Assembly: GCF_900106675.1 (NCBI RefSeq)
Contig: NZ_FNOB01000006.1
Span: 153,967-217,966, forward strand
Source: Allgaiera indica
GTDB taxonomy: Bacteria > Pseudomonadota > Alphaproteobacteria > Rhodobacterales > Rhodobacteraceae
Reading direction: 5' to 3'
DNA: 64,000 nt
Shown here: piece by piece, positions 8,930 through 16,779 of the stretch
How the letters are laid out: each line of letters starts with the position of its first letter
Position numbering within the stretch: the stretch's first letter is position 1
Made by a program: the position numbers and the translations under genes
Notes under the pieces: generated by a model
Told to the model about the DNA's origin: nothing
What the model saw: only the letters and a program-made list of their open reading frames with translations
Databases searched by the model: none

Positions 8930-10608
8930 GCGGCGGCGCGGTCCAAGTCGCGGAGCACCGCTGCGCGGATCGCGGCGCGGTTCCAGCGGAAGTTCAGATG
9001 GCAATTGGCGGCGTATTTCGACAGCCCGAAATCCAATCCGCTGGTTTCGAAGCCCGCCCGTTGCAGCAGTTCGATCTGCCGCATGGTGGCGGGATCGTTG
9101 AGCCAGCGCTTGCTCTTGGCGGCCGCGCTGGAGGTCTCGGTCATGCGCAGAAAATCGTCGGCCGCGGCCAGTGCCTGCACCCGTGTGCCGACCGCAAGGG
9201 GGCGGATCGCCTGGCCCCTGGGTCGGCCGAGCGCATGCCACAGCGTGCCATCATGGAACACGCCGGCCCAGCCCTGGAAACCGCTGGCCATCAGAGCCTG
9301 GCCGTCGCCATGAAGGTCACACCAGAAGAACGGAGAGCGATCCAGAAGATCGATCTCGGTCATCTCGAAGGCGGTCAGCAGACGTTTCTCGCCGATCTCT
9401 CGGGTGAAGACGTGACCGCAGAGATCGCAGATGGAGGCGCCGAGGGGCAGCTCGGCCCCGCAGGACGGGCAGGTCTTCCACGGGCGCTCGCCGGGCAGGG
9501 TCTCGTCCTCGTCGAGGTCGATCTCCTGCTCGAGCGTGCCGTGGCGGAGCGCCGCGCCCGCAAAATCCAGCACGATGCAGTCGGTCTTGACGATGCCGGG
9601 GAAGCGCTCGGGGTCGACCCGGCGCAGACCGCGTCCGACCGCCTGAATGAAGGTGCCCTTGTGCAGCATGGGGCGCAGGATGCCGATGCAGCCCACGGGC
9701 TGGCTGTCGAAGCCTTCCGTCAGCACCATGCAGTTGGTGAGCACCTGAACCTCGCCCCGGTCGAAGCGGGCGATGAGGTCCGCGCGCGCCCGCGCCGGCA
9801 TGTCTCCCGTGATCGCCTCGGCCGAAACGCCGGCGGCCCGAAACGCTTCGGCCACCGCTTCGGCATGGTCCACGGTCGCGCAGAAGAAGATCGTGCGCCG
9901 GTCGGCGGCCTTGTCCGTCCAGTGCTCGACCACGGCCTCGTTGAGCACCGAGCGATTGAGCACCTTGCCGGCCTGGCACATGTCGAAATCGCCGGCGGTG
10001 CTGTCGATGCCGGACAACTCGTCCTCGATCCCGAGGTCGATGGTGAAGGTCCGGGGCGGGACCAGCAGGCCACGCGCGATGAGCGTGCCGATGCGCAGGT
10101 GATAGCCGACATTGCTGAAGGTCTTGCGCAAGCTGCGGCCATCGCCGCGGCCGGGGGTGGCGGAGAGGCCGAGCAGCTTCAGGCCCGGGTTGGCCTCGCG
10201 CGCATGGGCGAGGATGGCCTGATAGCTCGCGGCGGCCGCGCGGTGGCATTCGTCGATCACCAGATGGCTCAGCTTGGGCATGGAGGCGCGGCGGTGTTCC
10301 CGGGCGAGGGTTTGCACGCTGCCGAAAATCACCGGGCCGTCCCAGCAATCCCGCTCCGCCTTTACCACCGAGGTGCCGAGGCCCGAGATCTGCCCGATTG
10401 CCGACCGGTTCTGCTCGATGAGTTCATCGGTGTGCTGCAGCACGAGCACCCTGGCATCGCGGTCCCGCTCGGCCTGTTCGCCGACATAGAAACCCGCGAT
10501 GGCCGTCTTGCCGGCTCCGGTCGGCAGCACGAGCATGGTATTGCCATGTTCGGCCGTGCGGTCATGGGCGGCGTCGACCGCCGCCCGCTGATAGTCGCGA
10601 GGGATCAT
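8926..10608 (-). CDS. Superfamily 2 DEAD/DEAH-type helicase
   Basis: A 560-residue ATP-dependent DNA helicase for phage replication or recombination. Motif Q/I is MIPRDYQRAAVDAAHDR ... VLPTGAGKTAIAG, motif II is VIDECHRAAA, motif III is LLGLSATPGRGDG, and motif VI is FIQAVGRGLRRVDP. After the helicase core comes a four-cysteine zinc motif (CPSCGAELPLGASICDLCGH). The last 120 residues are alpha-helical with no known domain. The start at 10608 is taken because MIPRDYQ is the conserved beginning; longer in-frame reading has no homology. Confidence 0.9.
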   Translation of the reverse strand: MIPRDYQRAAVDAAHDRTAEHGNTMLVLPTGAGKTAIAGFYVGEQAERDRDARVLVLQHTDELIEQNRSAIGQISGLGTSVVKAERDCWDGPVIFGSVQTLAREHRRASMPKLSHLVIDECHRAAAASYQAILAHAREANPGLKLLGLSATPGRGDGRSLRKTFSNVGYHLRIGTLIARGLLVPPRTFTIDLGIEDELSGIDSTAGDFDMCQAGKVLNRSVLNEAVVEHWTDKAADRRTIFFCATVDHAEAVAEAFRAAGVSAEAITGDMPARARADLIARFDRGEVQVLTNCMVLTEGFDSQPVGCIGILRPMLHKGTFIQAVGRGLRRVDPERFPGIVKTDCIVLDFAGAALRHGTLEQEIDLDEDETLPGERPWKTCPSCGAELPLGASICDLCGHVFTREIGEKRLLTAFEMTEIDLLDRSPFFWCDLHGDGQALMASGFQGWAGVFHDGTLWHALGRPRGQAIRPLAVGTRVQALAAADDFLRMTETSSAAAKSKRWLNDPATMRQIELLQRAGFETSGLDFGLSKYAANCHLNFRWNRAAIRAAVLRDLDRAAA

Positions 10609-10619
10609 GGCGGCCTCCC

Positions 10620-11216
10620 TCAGCGCGCCCAGAAGGGTGCGCCGCTCGCGGAGGGCGCTGCGGGAGCGGACTGCGCCGGGGGCGTCTGCGGCGCGGGCGG
10701 CACCGCCCCCATCACGCTGGCATATTGCGCGTGCTCGGGACCGATCGCCGCCTTGATCACGTTGCGCCCGGCATCGTCGGGGTTGTTGCGGTCCTTTTCG
10801 ACGCCGACCTTGGCCACGAAGTCGAGCCCGTTGAGATCGCCAAGGCTGCGGATCGTCCGGGCCGCGCGTGCCGACTCGGACTGATCGCTGGCCTTGATGC
10901 CGCGCGCCGATTCCAGAATGCCGCGGATCAGGGCCCGGCCGCGGTTGGCATAGGTGTCCTCGCCGCGTTCGTTGACGCTCTTTCCCTTGAAACCGATGCG
11001 CGTGTAGATGCGCCGCCGCGCATGGGGGCCTTCCAGGACCACGGCTTCGGTGTTGAGATAGAGCGCGGAACTGGTGCGGCTCTGGGTGAGCCAGCCCTCG
11101 GGGCCGGCGCCGCCGGGGCGGATGGTCAGCGTCACCTTGACGAGGGTGTTCGCGGGGATGAGGTCGAATGCGGCGTCCTGGGCCTCGGCGCCGTTGAAAT
11201 CCATGTTGTCCGCCAT
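10620..11216 (-). CDS. Probable phage single-strand DNA-binding partner protein
   Basis: A 198-residue protein with a strand-rich N-terminal domain (about 1-150), including NTLVKVTLTIRPGG and RRRIYTRIGFKGKSVNERG, and a proline/alanine-rich tail ending in GAPFWAR. An OB-like body plus disordered tail resembles phage single-strand binding proteins in layout. It sits directly downstream of a Sak4-like ATPase (3-bp gap) and upstream of a helicase, which fits a recombination module. I did not recognise a named family, so the SSB assignment is inference. Confidence 0.5.
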   Translation of the reverse strand: MADNMDFNGAEAQDAAFDLIPANTLVKVTLTIRPGGAGPEGWLTQSRTSSALYLNTEAVVLEGPHARRRIYTRIGFKGKSVNERGEDTYANRGRALIRGILESARGIKASDQSESARAARTIRSLGDLNGLDFVAKVGVEKDRNNPDDAGRNVIKAAIGPEHAQYASVMGAVPPAPQTPPAQSAPAAPSASGAPFWAR

Positions 11217-11219
11217 GGG

Positions 11220-12116
11220 TCAGGCTCCTTTCGTCGTGGGTTTGGTCTGGGCCGGCTGCTGCGGCAGATCGAAGTCGAGATCGGCGCTCGGCTGCGCGCC
11301 GGAGCCCGCGCGGATCTTCGCCATCAGGCGGCCGAGATGGGCCTGCTCGATCATCGAGAGCCGACCGCTGCGGTCCTTCGCCGGAAAGCCGAAATCGTTG
11401 ATCGTGGTGCAGACGAAGGCGCGGAACGGCTCGCCTTCCTGGGGGCGGATTTCGGCAAGGGTGATCACCTCGTCGACGATGCCAGGGAGTTCGAGCCCGG
11501 TCTTCGAGCCTTCGATCTGCATCGCGAAATACGGCTTGCCGAAGTCGTCGATCTTCCGGTCGAGCAGGCCCACGAGCCAGATGTTCTTGCGCGGCGTGTG
11601 CTGCAGATGGGTGAGCCAGCCGATCATTTCCTGGCCCAAGAGCCCGTAGGCGCCCCGCAGGTCGAGCTTGCCGCTGCGGTCCGACTGCGCCTGTGGCTGC
11701 CCCTTGCACCACTGCATGCAGATGCGCGAAGCGACGGAGATCGAGTCGACGAAGACGGTGTCGTACTTGTCGAGCAGGGAGGGATCGCCGAAGGCGGCGC
11801 AAACACGCTCGTAGTCGCGCTGGCTGTAGGGCTGATCCTCGCGCATGGCCGGGTTGGGGCCGCCGATCCAGCAGGCGAGATCGCGGGCGCGCTCCCAGTC
11901 GCGGACCCGGATTTCGTCGCCGGGCCAGCCCTGCACGGCGAGTTCGCCGGCCTCGAGATTGACGAACAGGGTGCGCTCTGCATCGAGCGTCCAAAGCTGG
12001 CTGGTCTTGCCGATGCCGGAGATGCCGGTGAGCACCCCCTTGATGCCGCGCGTCTCGCGCAGGCGTTCGTCGGCGGTGATGATCTTCAGCGGGGCGGGTT
12101 GGAAGGGCGCGCTCAT
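11220..12116 (-). CDS. Sak4-like phage recombinase ATPase
   Basis: A 298-residue P-loop ATPase of the RecA-like, phage Sak4-type AAA_24 group. The Walker A motif is GVLTGISGIGKTSQLWTL (about residues 26-44), and Walker B is YDTVFVDSISVASRI (about 117-131). Its role is single-strand annealing or strand exchange during phage recombination with the SSB-like partner encoded just downstream. The tail is glutamine- and proline-rich and probably flexible. The start ATG at 12116 overlaps the stop of the small upstream gene by 4 bp. Confidence 0.8.
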   Translation of the reverse strand: MSAPFQPAPLKIITADERLRETRGIKGVLTGISGIGKTSQLWTLDAERTLFVNLEAGELAVQGWPGDEIRVRDWERARDLACWIGGPNPAMREDQPYSQRDYERVCAAFGDPSLLDKYDTVFVDSISVASRICMQWCKGQPQAQSDRSGKLDLRGAYGLLGQEMIGWLTHLQHTPRKNIWLVGLLDRKIDDFGKPYFAMQIEGSKTGLELPGIVDEVITLAEIRPQEGEPFRAFVCTTINDFGFPAKDRSGRLSMIEQAHLGRLMAKIRAGSGAQPSADLDFDLPQQPAQTKPTTKGA

Positions 12117-12403
12117 TTGCGCGCCTCCAGATCGCGGACAGCCGCCGCGACGGCGTTGTCGCAGCCTTTCGCACCCTGACGTCGTGCCATGCGCAGCACG
12201 TCCTCCAGCGCCAGGATCGTCTGGCCGAGACTGCGGCGTTCTTCCTCGAGCGCGACGAGGGCAAAGGCGATGTCGTCGACGCTTGCACGGTCCAGAGGGC
12301 GCGTGCGCGCCGGGCGTTCGGCCAGCGACGGGACGGCGATGGTATCGGGAAATGACGCCGACCAGTGCGACTGGCGGAGTTTTTCGAGGGGGGATTTGAA
12401 CAT
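12113..12403 (-). CDS. Small hypothetical protein of recombination operon
   Basis: A 96-residue protein starting MFKSPLEKLRQSHWSASFPD. The C-terminal half is a helical, charged stretch (IAFALVALEEERRSLGQTIL ... DVLRMARRQGAKGCDNAVAAAV) likely to be a coiled coil. No family recognised. The ATG at 12403 has GGAG-like sequence upstream, and the stop overlaps the Sak4-like gene. The 150 bp before it, up to the sigma-like gene, carry no gene. Confidence 0.6.
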   Translation of the reverse strand: MFKSPLEKLRQSHWSASFPDTIAVPSLAERPARTRPLDRASVDDIAFALVALEEERRSLGQTILALEDVLRMARRQGAKGCDNAVAAAVRDLEARK

Positions 12404-12555
12404 CTGCTGCTCCTTTTCGTCCTGCCCAGGGGTCGTCGTGATGTGTCGGCTGCCGGGCCCGACGCCGCCCTGGAGCTCGCGGTCGGGGTGTTTCCCTGAG
12501 GGTCTTTCATTCCCCCGAAGGCCCGGCATGAATTGGCTTGAGTGCTTGCCCTCAC

Positions 12556-13161
12556 TTACCGGCGCGGGGCCGCAACTGTCGGGGCCGCCTCGAAATACCC
12601 GTCGAGGCCCATCTCCGTGGCGATCTCGCGGATCCTGCTCAGCCGCTCGTAGATGGTGCTCCGATGCACACCGAGCGCGCGTGCCGCCTCCGAGATGCTG
12701 AGCTGGCTGACGGCCATCGCGACCTGCCGCGTCGCCGGGCAGAGCGCGGCCAGAAGCCTGCCGACATCGCCGCGCAGACCGGGGCCATGGGCGAGCGAAA
12801 ACGCGTCGACCGGATCGAGCGCCGCGGCTTCGGGCAGGACGTCGGAGAGGGTCAGCCCCTCGTTGTCGTCGCCGACCGGCGCGTCGATGCAGAGCATGGC
12901 CCGTTCGGCGCGCATCGCGGCGGTCGCGCTCGCAAGCGTGGCCACGCGGTTGGCGACGATGCGATCCGCGAATGTGTCGAAGGAGGATTTCGCCGGATCG
13001 AAGTTCCGTGCGCGCCTGATGAGATCGAGGCGCAGTTCCTGTTCGATGTCCTCGGCATCGAGCCCCGGCACGGCGCCCGAGCGCGCCAGGCGCGCCGCGC
13101 GGATGCGGATATTGCGGGAAATGCGGGTAGTGGGATCGGTAAGCTGTTGAAGCTGCTCCAT
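12556..13161 (-). CDS. Phage sigma-70-like RNA polymerase factor
   Basis: A 201-residue protein with two sigma-type segments. A region-2-like helix bundle (LDAEDIEQELRLDLIRRARNFDPAKSSFDTFADRIVANRV, cited in parts; about residues 34-75) is followed by a region-4 HTH (SISEAARALGVHRSTIYERLSRI, about 155-178). Such proteins in prophages could redirect host polymerase to phage promoters or act as regulators. The start at 13161 has GAAGG eight bases upstream. A strong leftward terminator at 13262-13294 isolates it from the preceding genes, so it must have its own promoter. Confidence 0.72.
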   Translation of the reverse strand: MEQLQQLTDPTTRISRNIRIRAARLARSGAVPGLDAEDIEQELRLDLIRRARNFDPAKSSFDTFADRIVANRVATLASATAAMRAERAMLCIDAPVGDDNEGLTLSDVLPEAAALDPVDAFSLAHGPGLRGDVGRLLAALCPATRQVAMAVSQLSISEAARALGVHRSTIYERLSRIREIATEMGLDGYFEAAPTVAAPRR

Positions 13162-13261
13162 GGTTTTCGCCTTCGTCCAGGTGGACGGGCACGCGGCCCG
13201 AGTACCCGGCTCCGGCGAAATTTCGCTGGGACGGCGGTTGGAGCGGCTTTCTTGCAAGAAA

Positions 13262-13294
13262 AAACCGCCGGCGAGTCTTGCTCTCCGGCGGTTT
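13262..13294 (-). terminator. Rho-independent terminator for leftward transcript
   Basis: Perfect 10-bp stems, AAACCGCCGG (13262-13271) and CCGGCGGTTT (13285-13294), with a 13-nt loop. Read leftwards, the stem is followed by a run of T. It lies 27 bp past the stop of the 367-residue gene and ends that transcript before the sigma-like gene. Confidence 0.88.
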
Positions 13295-13320
13295 CAGGGC
13301 GCGATTTTTTTGAGATTTTT

Positions 13321-14424
13321 TCAGCGACGCCCGGCGAAATTTCGTTGGCGCTGACCCTGGCGGCCTTGTTCGAGATCATCCGCGCTGACGACGAAGCGGG
13401 TAACGTAGTCGCCGCCGTCGGTCGGGATGGGCTCGTCGGAAATCCCGAAGCTGTCGCGCAGCACCTTGGACAGGGCCTGCTTCTGTTTCTGGTGCTTCGA
13501 GGTTTCCGTTGGATTGCCCCTGTGCACCGCAAGCCGGCCGCCACTCAGCGCGAACGCCTTGAGATAGGTCCAAACGGCCTTCGGCTTGCCGTTCTTTGCG
13601 TTCTTCATGCCGAGTTGATCGGGTTCGAAACGCCGTGTCTCGCCCCGGAAGGTGACGTTCAGAACCTCGTCGGCAATGAAGCGAATGGTGATGTCTTCCC
13701 AGCGTGCATCGGGCGGAAGCGGCCAAGCCAGCCCCTGTGCCGAGCCCCCCGCATCGCGCAGGACGGCGTCACGCAACGCCGCGAAAATCTCGGCTGCGGG
13801 ACGGGCGAGCGTGAGCGTTCCGTTTTCCACGATCATGATATCGGCAAGCGCCATGCGCACCACTCCCGCCCGGTCCAGGGCCGTGATCAAGGCATCGGGC
13901 AGCGATGAGCCTGTTGGGGTGAGAAGCAGCCGTGGACCGGGGGTATCGAGCACTTCGGCGAAAGGGCGAGGTTCGGCGTTGGCCGAAGGGCCCGGCAATG
14001 CGAGGAACACCGGAAACCCGTGGCCGGCGTAGACATCATGGGTTCCGATGCGGATGACCGGTCCAGGCGTGCCGTGACCCGGCTGATGCGGCAAAACTCC
14101 AAGCGCTCGGGCGATGCGCTTCGCCAGGTTGGTGCGATCCACGCGCAGGATGGCGATGTCGTCTGCATCGAGGTCGAGATCGGCACAGGCCTTGGGCCGG
14201 TCGCCGCAGACCGCTCGGATCGAGCCGTCGGCATGGCGGACGACGTGGCGTGGACAGCCCGCGCCGCCGGGCGAAGGACAGGGCAGCTCCCGCACCCGGC
14301 CTGCCTTGCTCAGCAGTTGTTCGGCACTTGCGAATTCCGCGCCGAGCATCGCCTGCCATTCCCATCGGCTGGCGGCGGCGCCCGAAAAATCGTCAAGCGC
14401 TTTCCAGAACCTCGAAATCCGCAT
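13321..14424 (-). CDS. Phage protein of unknown function
   Basis: A 367-residue soluble protein with no domain I recognise. There is a Cys/His pattern near the N-terminus (ELPCPSPGGAGCPRHVVRH ... CGDRPKACADLDLD, about residues 45-85) that could bind zinc. The C-terminal half has AVWTYLKAFALSGGRLAVHR and a glutamine-rich basic tail. The ATG at 14424 lies inside the end of the upstream gene (32-bp overlap in another frame), which implies translational coupling of the two unknown proteins. Possibly a transcriptional or antirestriction factor; no evidence decides. Confidence 0.6.
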   Translation of the reverse strand: MRISRFWKALDDFSGAAASRWEWQAMLGAEFASAEQLLSKAGRVRELPCPSPGGAGCPRHVVRHADGSIRAVCGDRPKACADLDLDADDIAILRVDRTNLAKRIARALGVLPHQPGHGTPGPVIRIGTHDVYAGHGFPVFLALPGPSANAEPRPFAEVLDTPGPRLLLTPTGSSLPDALITALDRAGVVRMALADIMIVENGTLTLARPAAEIFAALRDAVLRDAGGSAQGLAWPLPPDARWEDITIRFIADEVLNVTFRGETRRFEPDQLGMKNAKNGKPKAVWTYLKAFALSGGRLAVHRGNPTETSKHQKQKQALSKVLRDSFGISDEPIPTDGGDYVTRFVVSADDLEQGRQGQRQRNFAGRR

Positions 14425-15592
14425 CCTCGCCCGCCTCGCTTGGAATCCGCCAGAAGCCGCGGGCCCGCAGCCAGGCTTCGATGAGATGTTCATCCTCCTG
14501 CCGTTCGTAGCGGGCGATGTTGGCGGGGCGGATGGTCACAGAGCGCTCGCGCTTGGAGCCTTCGAAGGCGAAGCGGAAGGTCGCGTGCGTATACTGCCCG
14601 CCATTGAGGCGCTTTTGCCAGTTGTCGCCGAACGCCTTGAACAGATCCTCGGATTTCCGGATCTCCAGTTCCGAAACCTTGCCCGGCCACCGGCGGCCGA
14701 ATTCCACCAGACGCACGCCGGCGATGCCATCGATGTCGTCGTGGACGAGCGCTTCGGGGCCGTGTTCCAGAAGCGGCGCGAGCGTATAGCGCTCCGCCAG
14801 GTCGAAATAGGCGTCGCTGCCGAACAGCACCTCGCCGAAGGTCTTGAGGTAAAGTTCGCGCTCGCCCTTCGTGGTGGCATTGACGCCCATCTCGTCGGTG
14901 GCGCTGTCATAGATCAGCACGTCGTGCTGCTGCGGGCGATAGAAAGCATGGCTGCCTTCGCCCTCGTCCTCGTGCTTGCCCTCGCGCCGCATCGGGCTGC
15001 CGTGCCGGACGAGGATCCAGACCTTTTCGTCGCGGGGAAAGACGAAGATGCGGCTGTTGCGACCCCGACGCTTCTTTTCGAACCAGTCGTCCATCCGGTC
15101 CTGGATCGCCTTTGCAACCTCGGGCGAGATGTCCGGCCGGGTCTTTGGGGCACCCTTCTTTCGAGAGCCCGCGAAATACATGAAGTTCGAGCGCTTGAAG
15201 GCCACGGTTTCGGCGTGCTGGCGCTGCAGGAGCATCGGGTTCGCGAGCCAGATCTGGACGGAAACATCGGCCGCGGTCGGCTCGTGCTCGGCATCGATCG
15301 CGATCCCTGCCGCCTCGGCCTGTTCGAGCAATTCCTCCATGCTCTCGTGGCTCGCGGTCTCGTGCACGTAATAGAGCGCATCGACCATCTCGCCGGGGAC
15401 GTTTTCGTCGGGGTTCATGAGGATGGCCGCAATGTCCTCGAGCGGCAGCTCGTCGACCGGCGCGGCGGCAAGATCGAGCCCCCGGCCTTCGAAATAGACG
15501 TTCCATCTGGAGAGGAAGGTCTTCAGGCGTTCCGGGGAAATCTGCTTCAGGCGATCGGGGTTGGTGAAAATTCTTGGATTGAATGAAGGCAT
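14393..15592 (-). CDS. Phage protein of unknown function
   Basis: A 399-residue protein, first gene of the leftward arm. It opens MPSFNPRIFTNPDRLKQISP. The centre holds a basic, aromatic stretch (DRMDDWFEKKRRGRNSRIFVF) and a WILVRHGSPMRREGKHEDEG segment. Mixed alpha/beta composition, no signal peptide or membrane helix. I cannot assign a family. It is transcribed divergently from the early rightward operon and overlaps the next gene by 32 bp. Confidence 0.6.
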   Translation of the reverse strand: MPSFNPRIFTNPDRLKQISPERLKTFLSRWNVYFEGRGLDLAAAPVDELPLEDIAAILMNPDENVPGEMVDALYYVHETASHESMEELLEQAEAAGIAIDAEHEPTAADVSVQIWLANPMLLQRQHAETVAFKRSNFMYFAGSRKKGAPKTRPDISPEVAKAIQDRMDDWFEKKRRGRNSRIFVFPRDEKVWILVRHGSPMRREGKHEDEGEGSHAFYRPQQHDVLIYDSATDEMGVNATTKGERELYLKTFGEVLFGSDAYFDLAERYTLAPLLEHGPEALVHDDIDGIAGVRLVEFGRRWPGKVSELEIRKSEDLFKAFGDNWQKRLNGGQYTHATFRFAFEGSKRERSVTIRPANIARYERQEDEHLIEAWLRARGFWRIPSEAGEDADFEVLESA

Positions 15593-15826
15593 CAGAATCG
15601 CTCCGTCCAGACTGCGCGTGAGGCGAAACTAGGCACGCGCGGCGCTCGCCACAAGATTGTGTTCGCGAAAAGTTCCATCTTCCCCATCCGACAGGCTGAA
15701 GGCCGCGCCGGTATGTGAGGAAAGGCAGCTGGAGCTTTTCCCAATGATCGCAGTTCTCGATCGCGCCCGGCGCGGTCCCATCCCGTCATTTCTCACCCGT
15801 CTCGCGCGCATCGCGGGAGGCGTTTC
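15593..15826. promoter_or_regulatory. Divergent early control region of prophage
   Basis: This 234-bp spacer separates the first leftward gene (start 15592) from the first rightward gene (start 15827) and must carry both promoters. It contains CCGGTATGTGAGG at 15708-15720. The same 13-mer occurs at 20701-20713 ahead of the methylase genes, so it is a candidate shared promoter element or operator. No repressor gene lies beside it. Confidence 0.5.
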
Positions 15827-16033
15827 ATGATCGATCCGGACGAACGCGAGCGGCAGGCGCTTCAAACCGCCATGAAATTCATGGGCGAGCTGATGGCCGA
15901 GATCGGCTGGGCGACCCGTTTCAATGAACTCTCGGCCGAGCAGGCCCAGGCGCTCGCCGAGGCCGCCATCGACGGCTTCCAGGAGGCCATGGCCGCCTCG
16001 GCGCCGAAGACCGACATGGAGATTCCCTTCTGA
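15827..16033 (+). CDS. Small early phage protein, hypothetical
   Basis: A 68-residue acidic, fully helical protein (MIDPDERERQALQTAMKFMG ... LSAEQAQALAEAAIDGFQEA). The family is unnamed to me. It is the first gene of the rightward early operon; the SD GGAGG lies before the ATG, and its stop overlaps the next start (TGATG). Probably an accessory factor to the nuclease downstream, by position only. Confidence 0.6.
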   Translation: MIDPDERERQALQTAMKFMGELMAEIGWATRFNELSAEQAQALAEAAIDGFQEAMAASAPKTDMEIPF

Positions 16034-16779
16034 TGGCGGCGCTTCTGGACTTCAACCATCGGGAGAAGAAACCCGATTTCGCGGATGCGGTGAACGCGCT
16101 CATCGACGCCGCCCTGACAACCGAGAACGCGGGCCGACCTGCGCGTGACTATCTCGGGGGCAGCCGTCTGGGCGATGCCTGCCAGCGGCGGCTTCAATAC
16201 GAATATCTCAAGGCGCCGAAGGACGACGGTGCGGACTTTACCGGACGCTCCTTGCGTATCTTCGCGCTTGGTCATGTTCTCGAGGATCTGGCCATCGACT
16301 GGCTGCGCAAGGCCGGCTTCGATCTCAGCACGCGCAACCGCCATGGCGAACAGTTCGGCTTCTCCGCCGCTGGCGGCCGCCTGCAGGGGCATGCCGATGG
16401 CGTCATCGTGGCGGCGCCGAACGGAATGGCGGTTCCGGCGCTTTGGGAGTGCAAGTCGGCCAATGCGAAGAACTGGCGCGAGATCGCCAGGCGCGGCGTG
16501 GTCAAGGCCAAGCCGATCTATGCGGCGCAGATCGCGCTCTATCAGGCCTATCTCGGCCTCACCGAGGCGCCGGCGCTCTTCACCGCGATCAACAAGGACA
16601 GCTGCGAGATCTGGCACGAGCTGGTCCCGTTCGATGCCGAGCGGGCGCAGGCCGCGAGCGACAAGGCGGTGCGGATCCTGCGCGCCTGCGACGCGGGCGA
16701 ACTGTTGCCCCGGCACACGGAGGATCCCGAGCATTTCGAATGCCGCTTCTGCGCCTGGAAAGAGAGGTGCTGGGCATGA
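16033..16779 (+). CDS. Cas4/RecB-like PD-(D/E)XK nuclease with Fe-S cysteines
   Basis: A 248-residue exonuclease-type protein. The nuclease core is visible as GHADGVIVAAP (active-site Asp), ALWECKSANAKNW (ExK) and QIALYQAYLGL (QxxxY motif). One Cys near the N-terminus (GDACQRRLQYEYL, about residue 51) and three at the C-terminus (ECRFCAWKERCW) form the Cas4/AddB arrangement that holds a 4Fe-4S cluster. There are no cas genes or CRISPR nearby, so this is a phage recombination or end-processing nuclease, not an immunity gene. Confidence 0.82.
   Translation: MAALLDFNHREKKPDFADAVNALIDAALTTENAGRPARDYLGGSRLGDACQRRLQYEYLKAPKDDGADFTGRSLRIFALGHVLEDLAIDWLRKAGFDLSTRNRHGEQFGFSAAGGRLQGHADGVIVAAPNGMAVPALWECKSANAKNWREIARRGVVKAKPIYAAQIALYQAYLGLTEAPALFTAINKDSCEIWHELVPFDAERAQAASDKAVRILRACDAGELLPRHTEDPEHFECRFCAWKERCWA

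Noticed and set aside
12113..12555. One very long leftward frame (8926-12555) as a single 1209-residue protein
   Set aside because: Only the last 560 codons have helicase sequence; the rest is the wrong frame of the Sak4-like and SSB-like genes.
16033..16779. Part of a CRISPR-Cas system
   Set aside because: No repeat array and no other cas gene in the window; context is phage replication.
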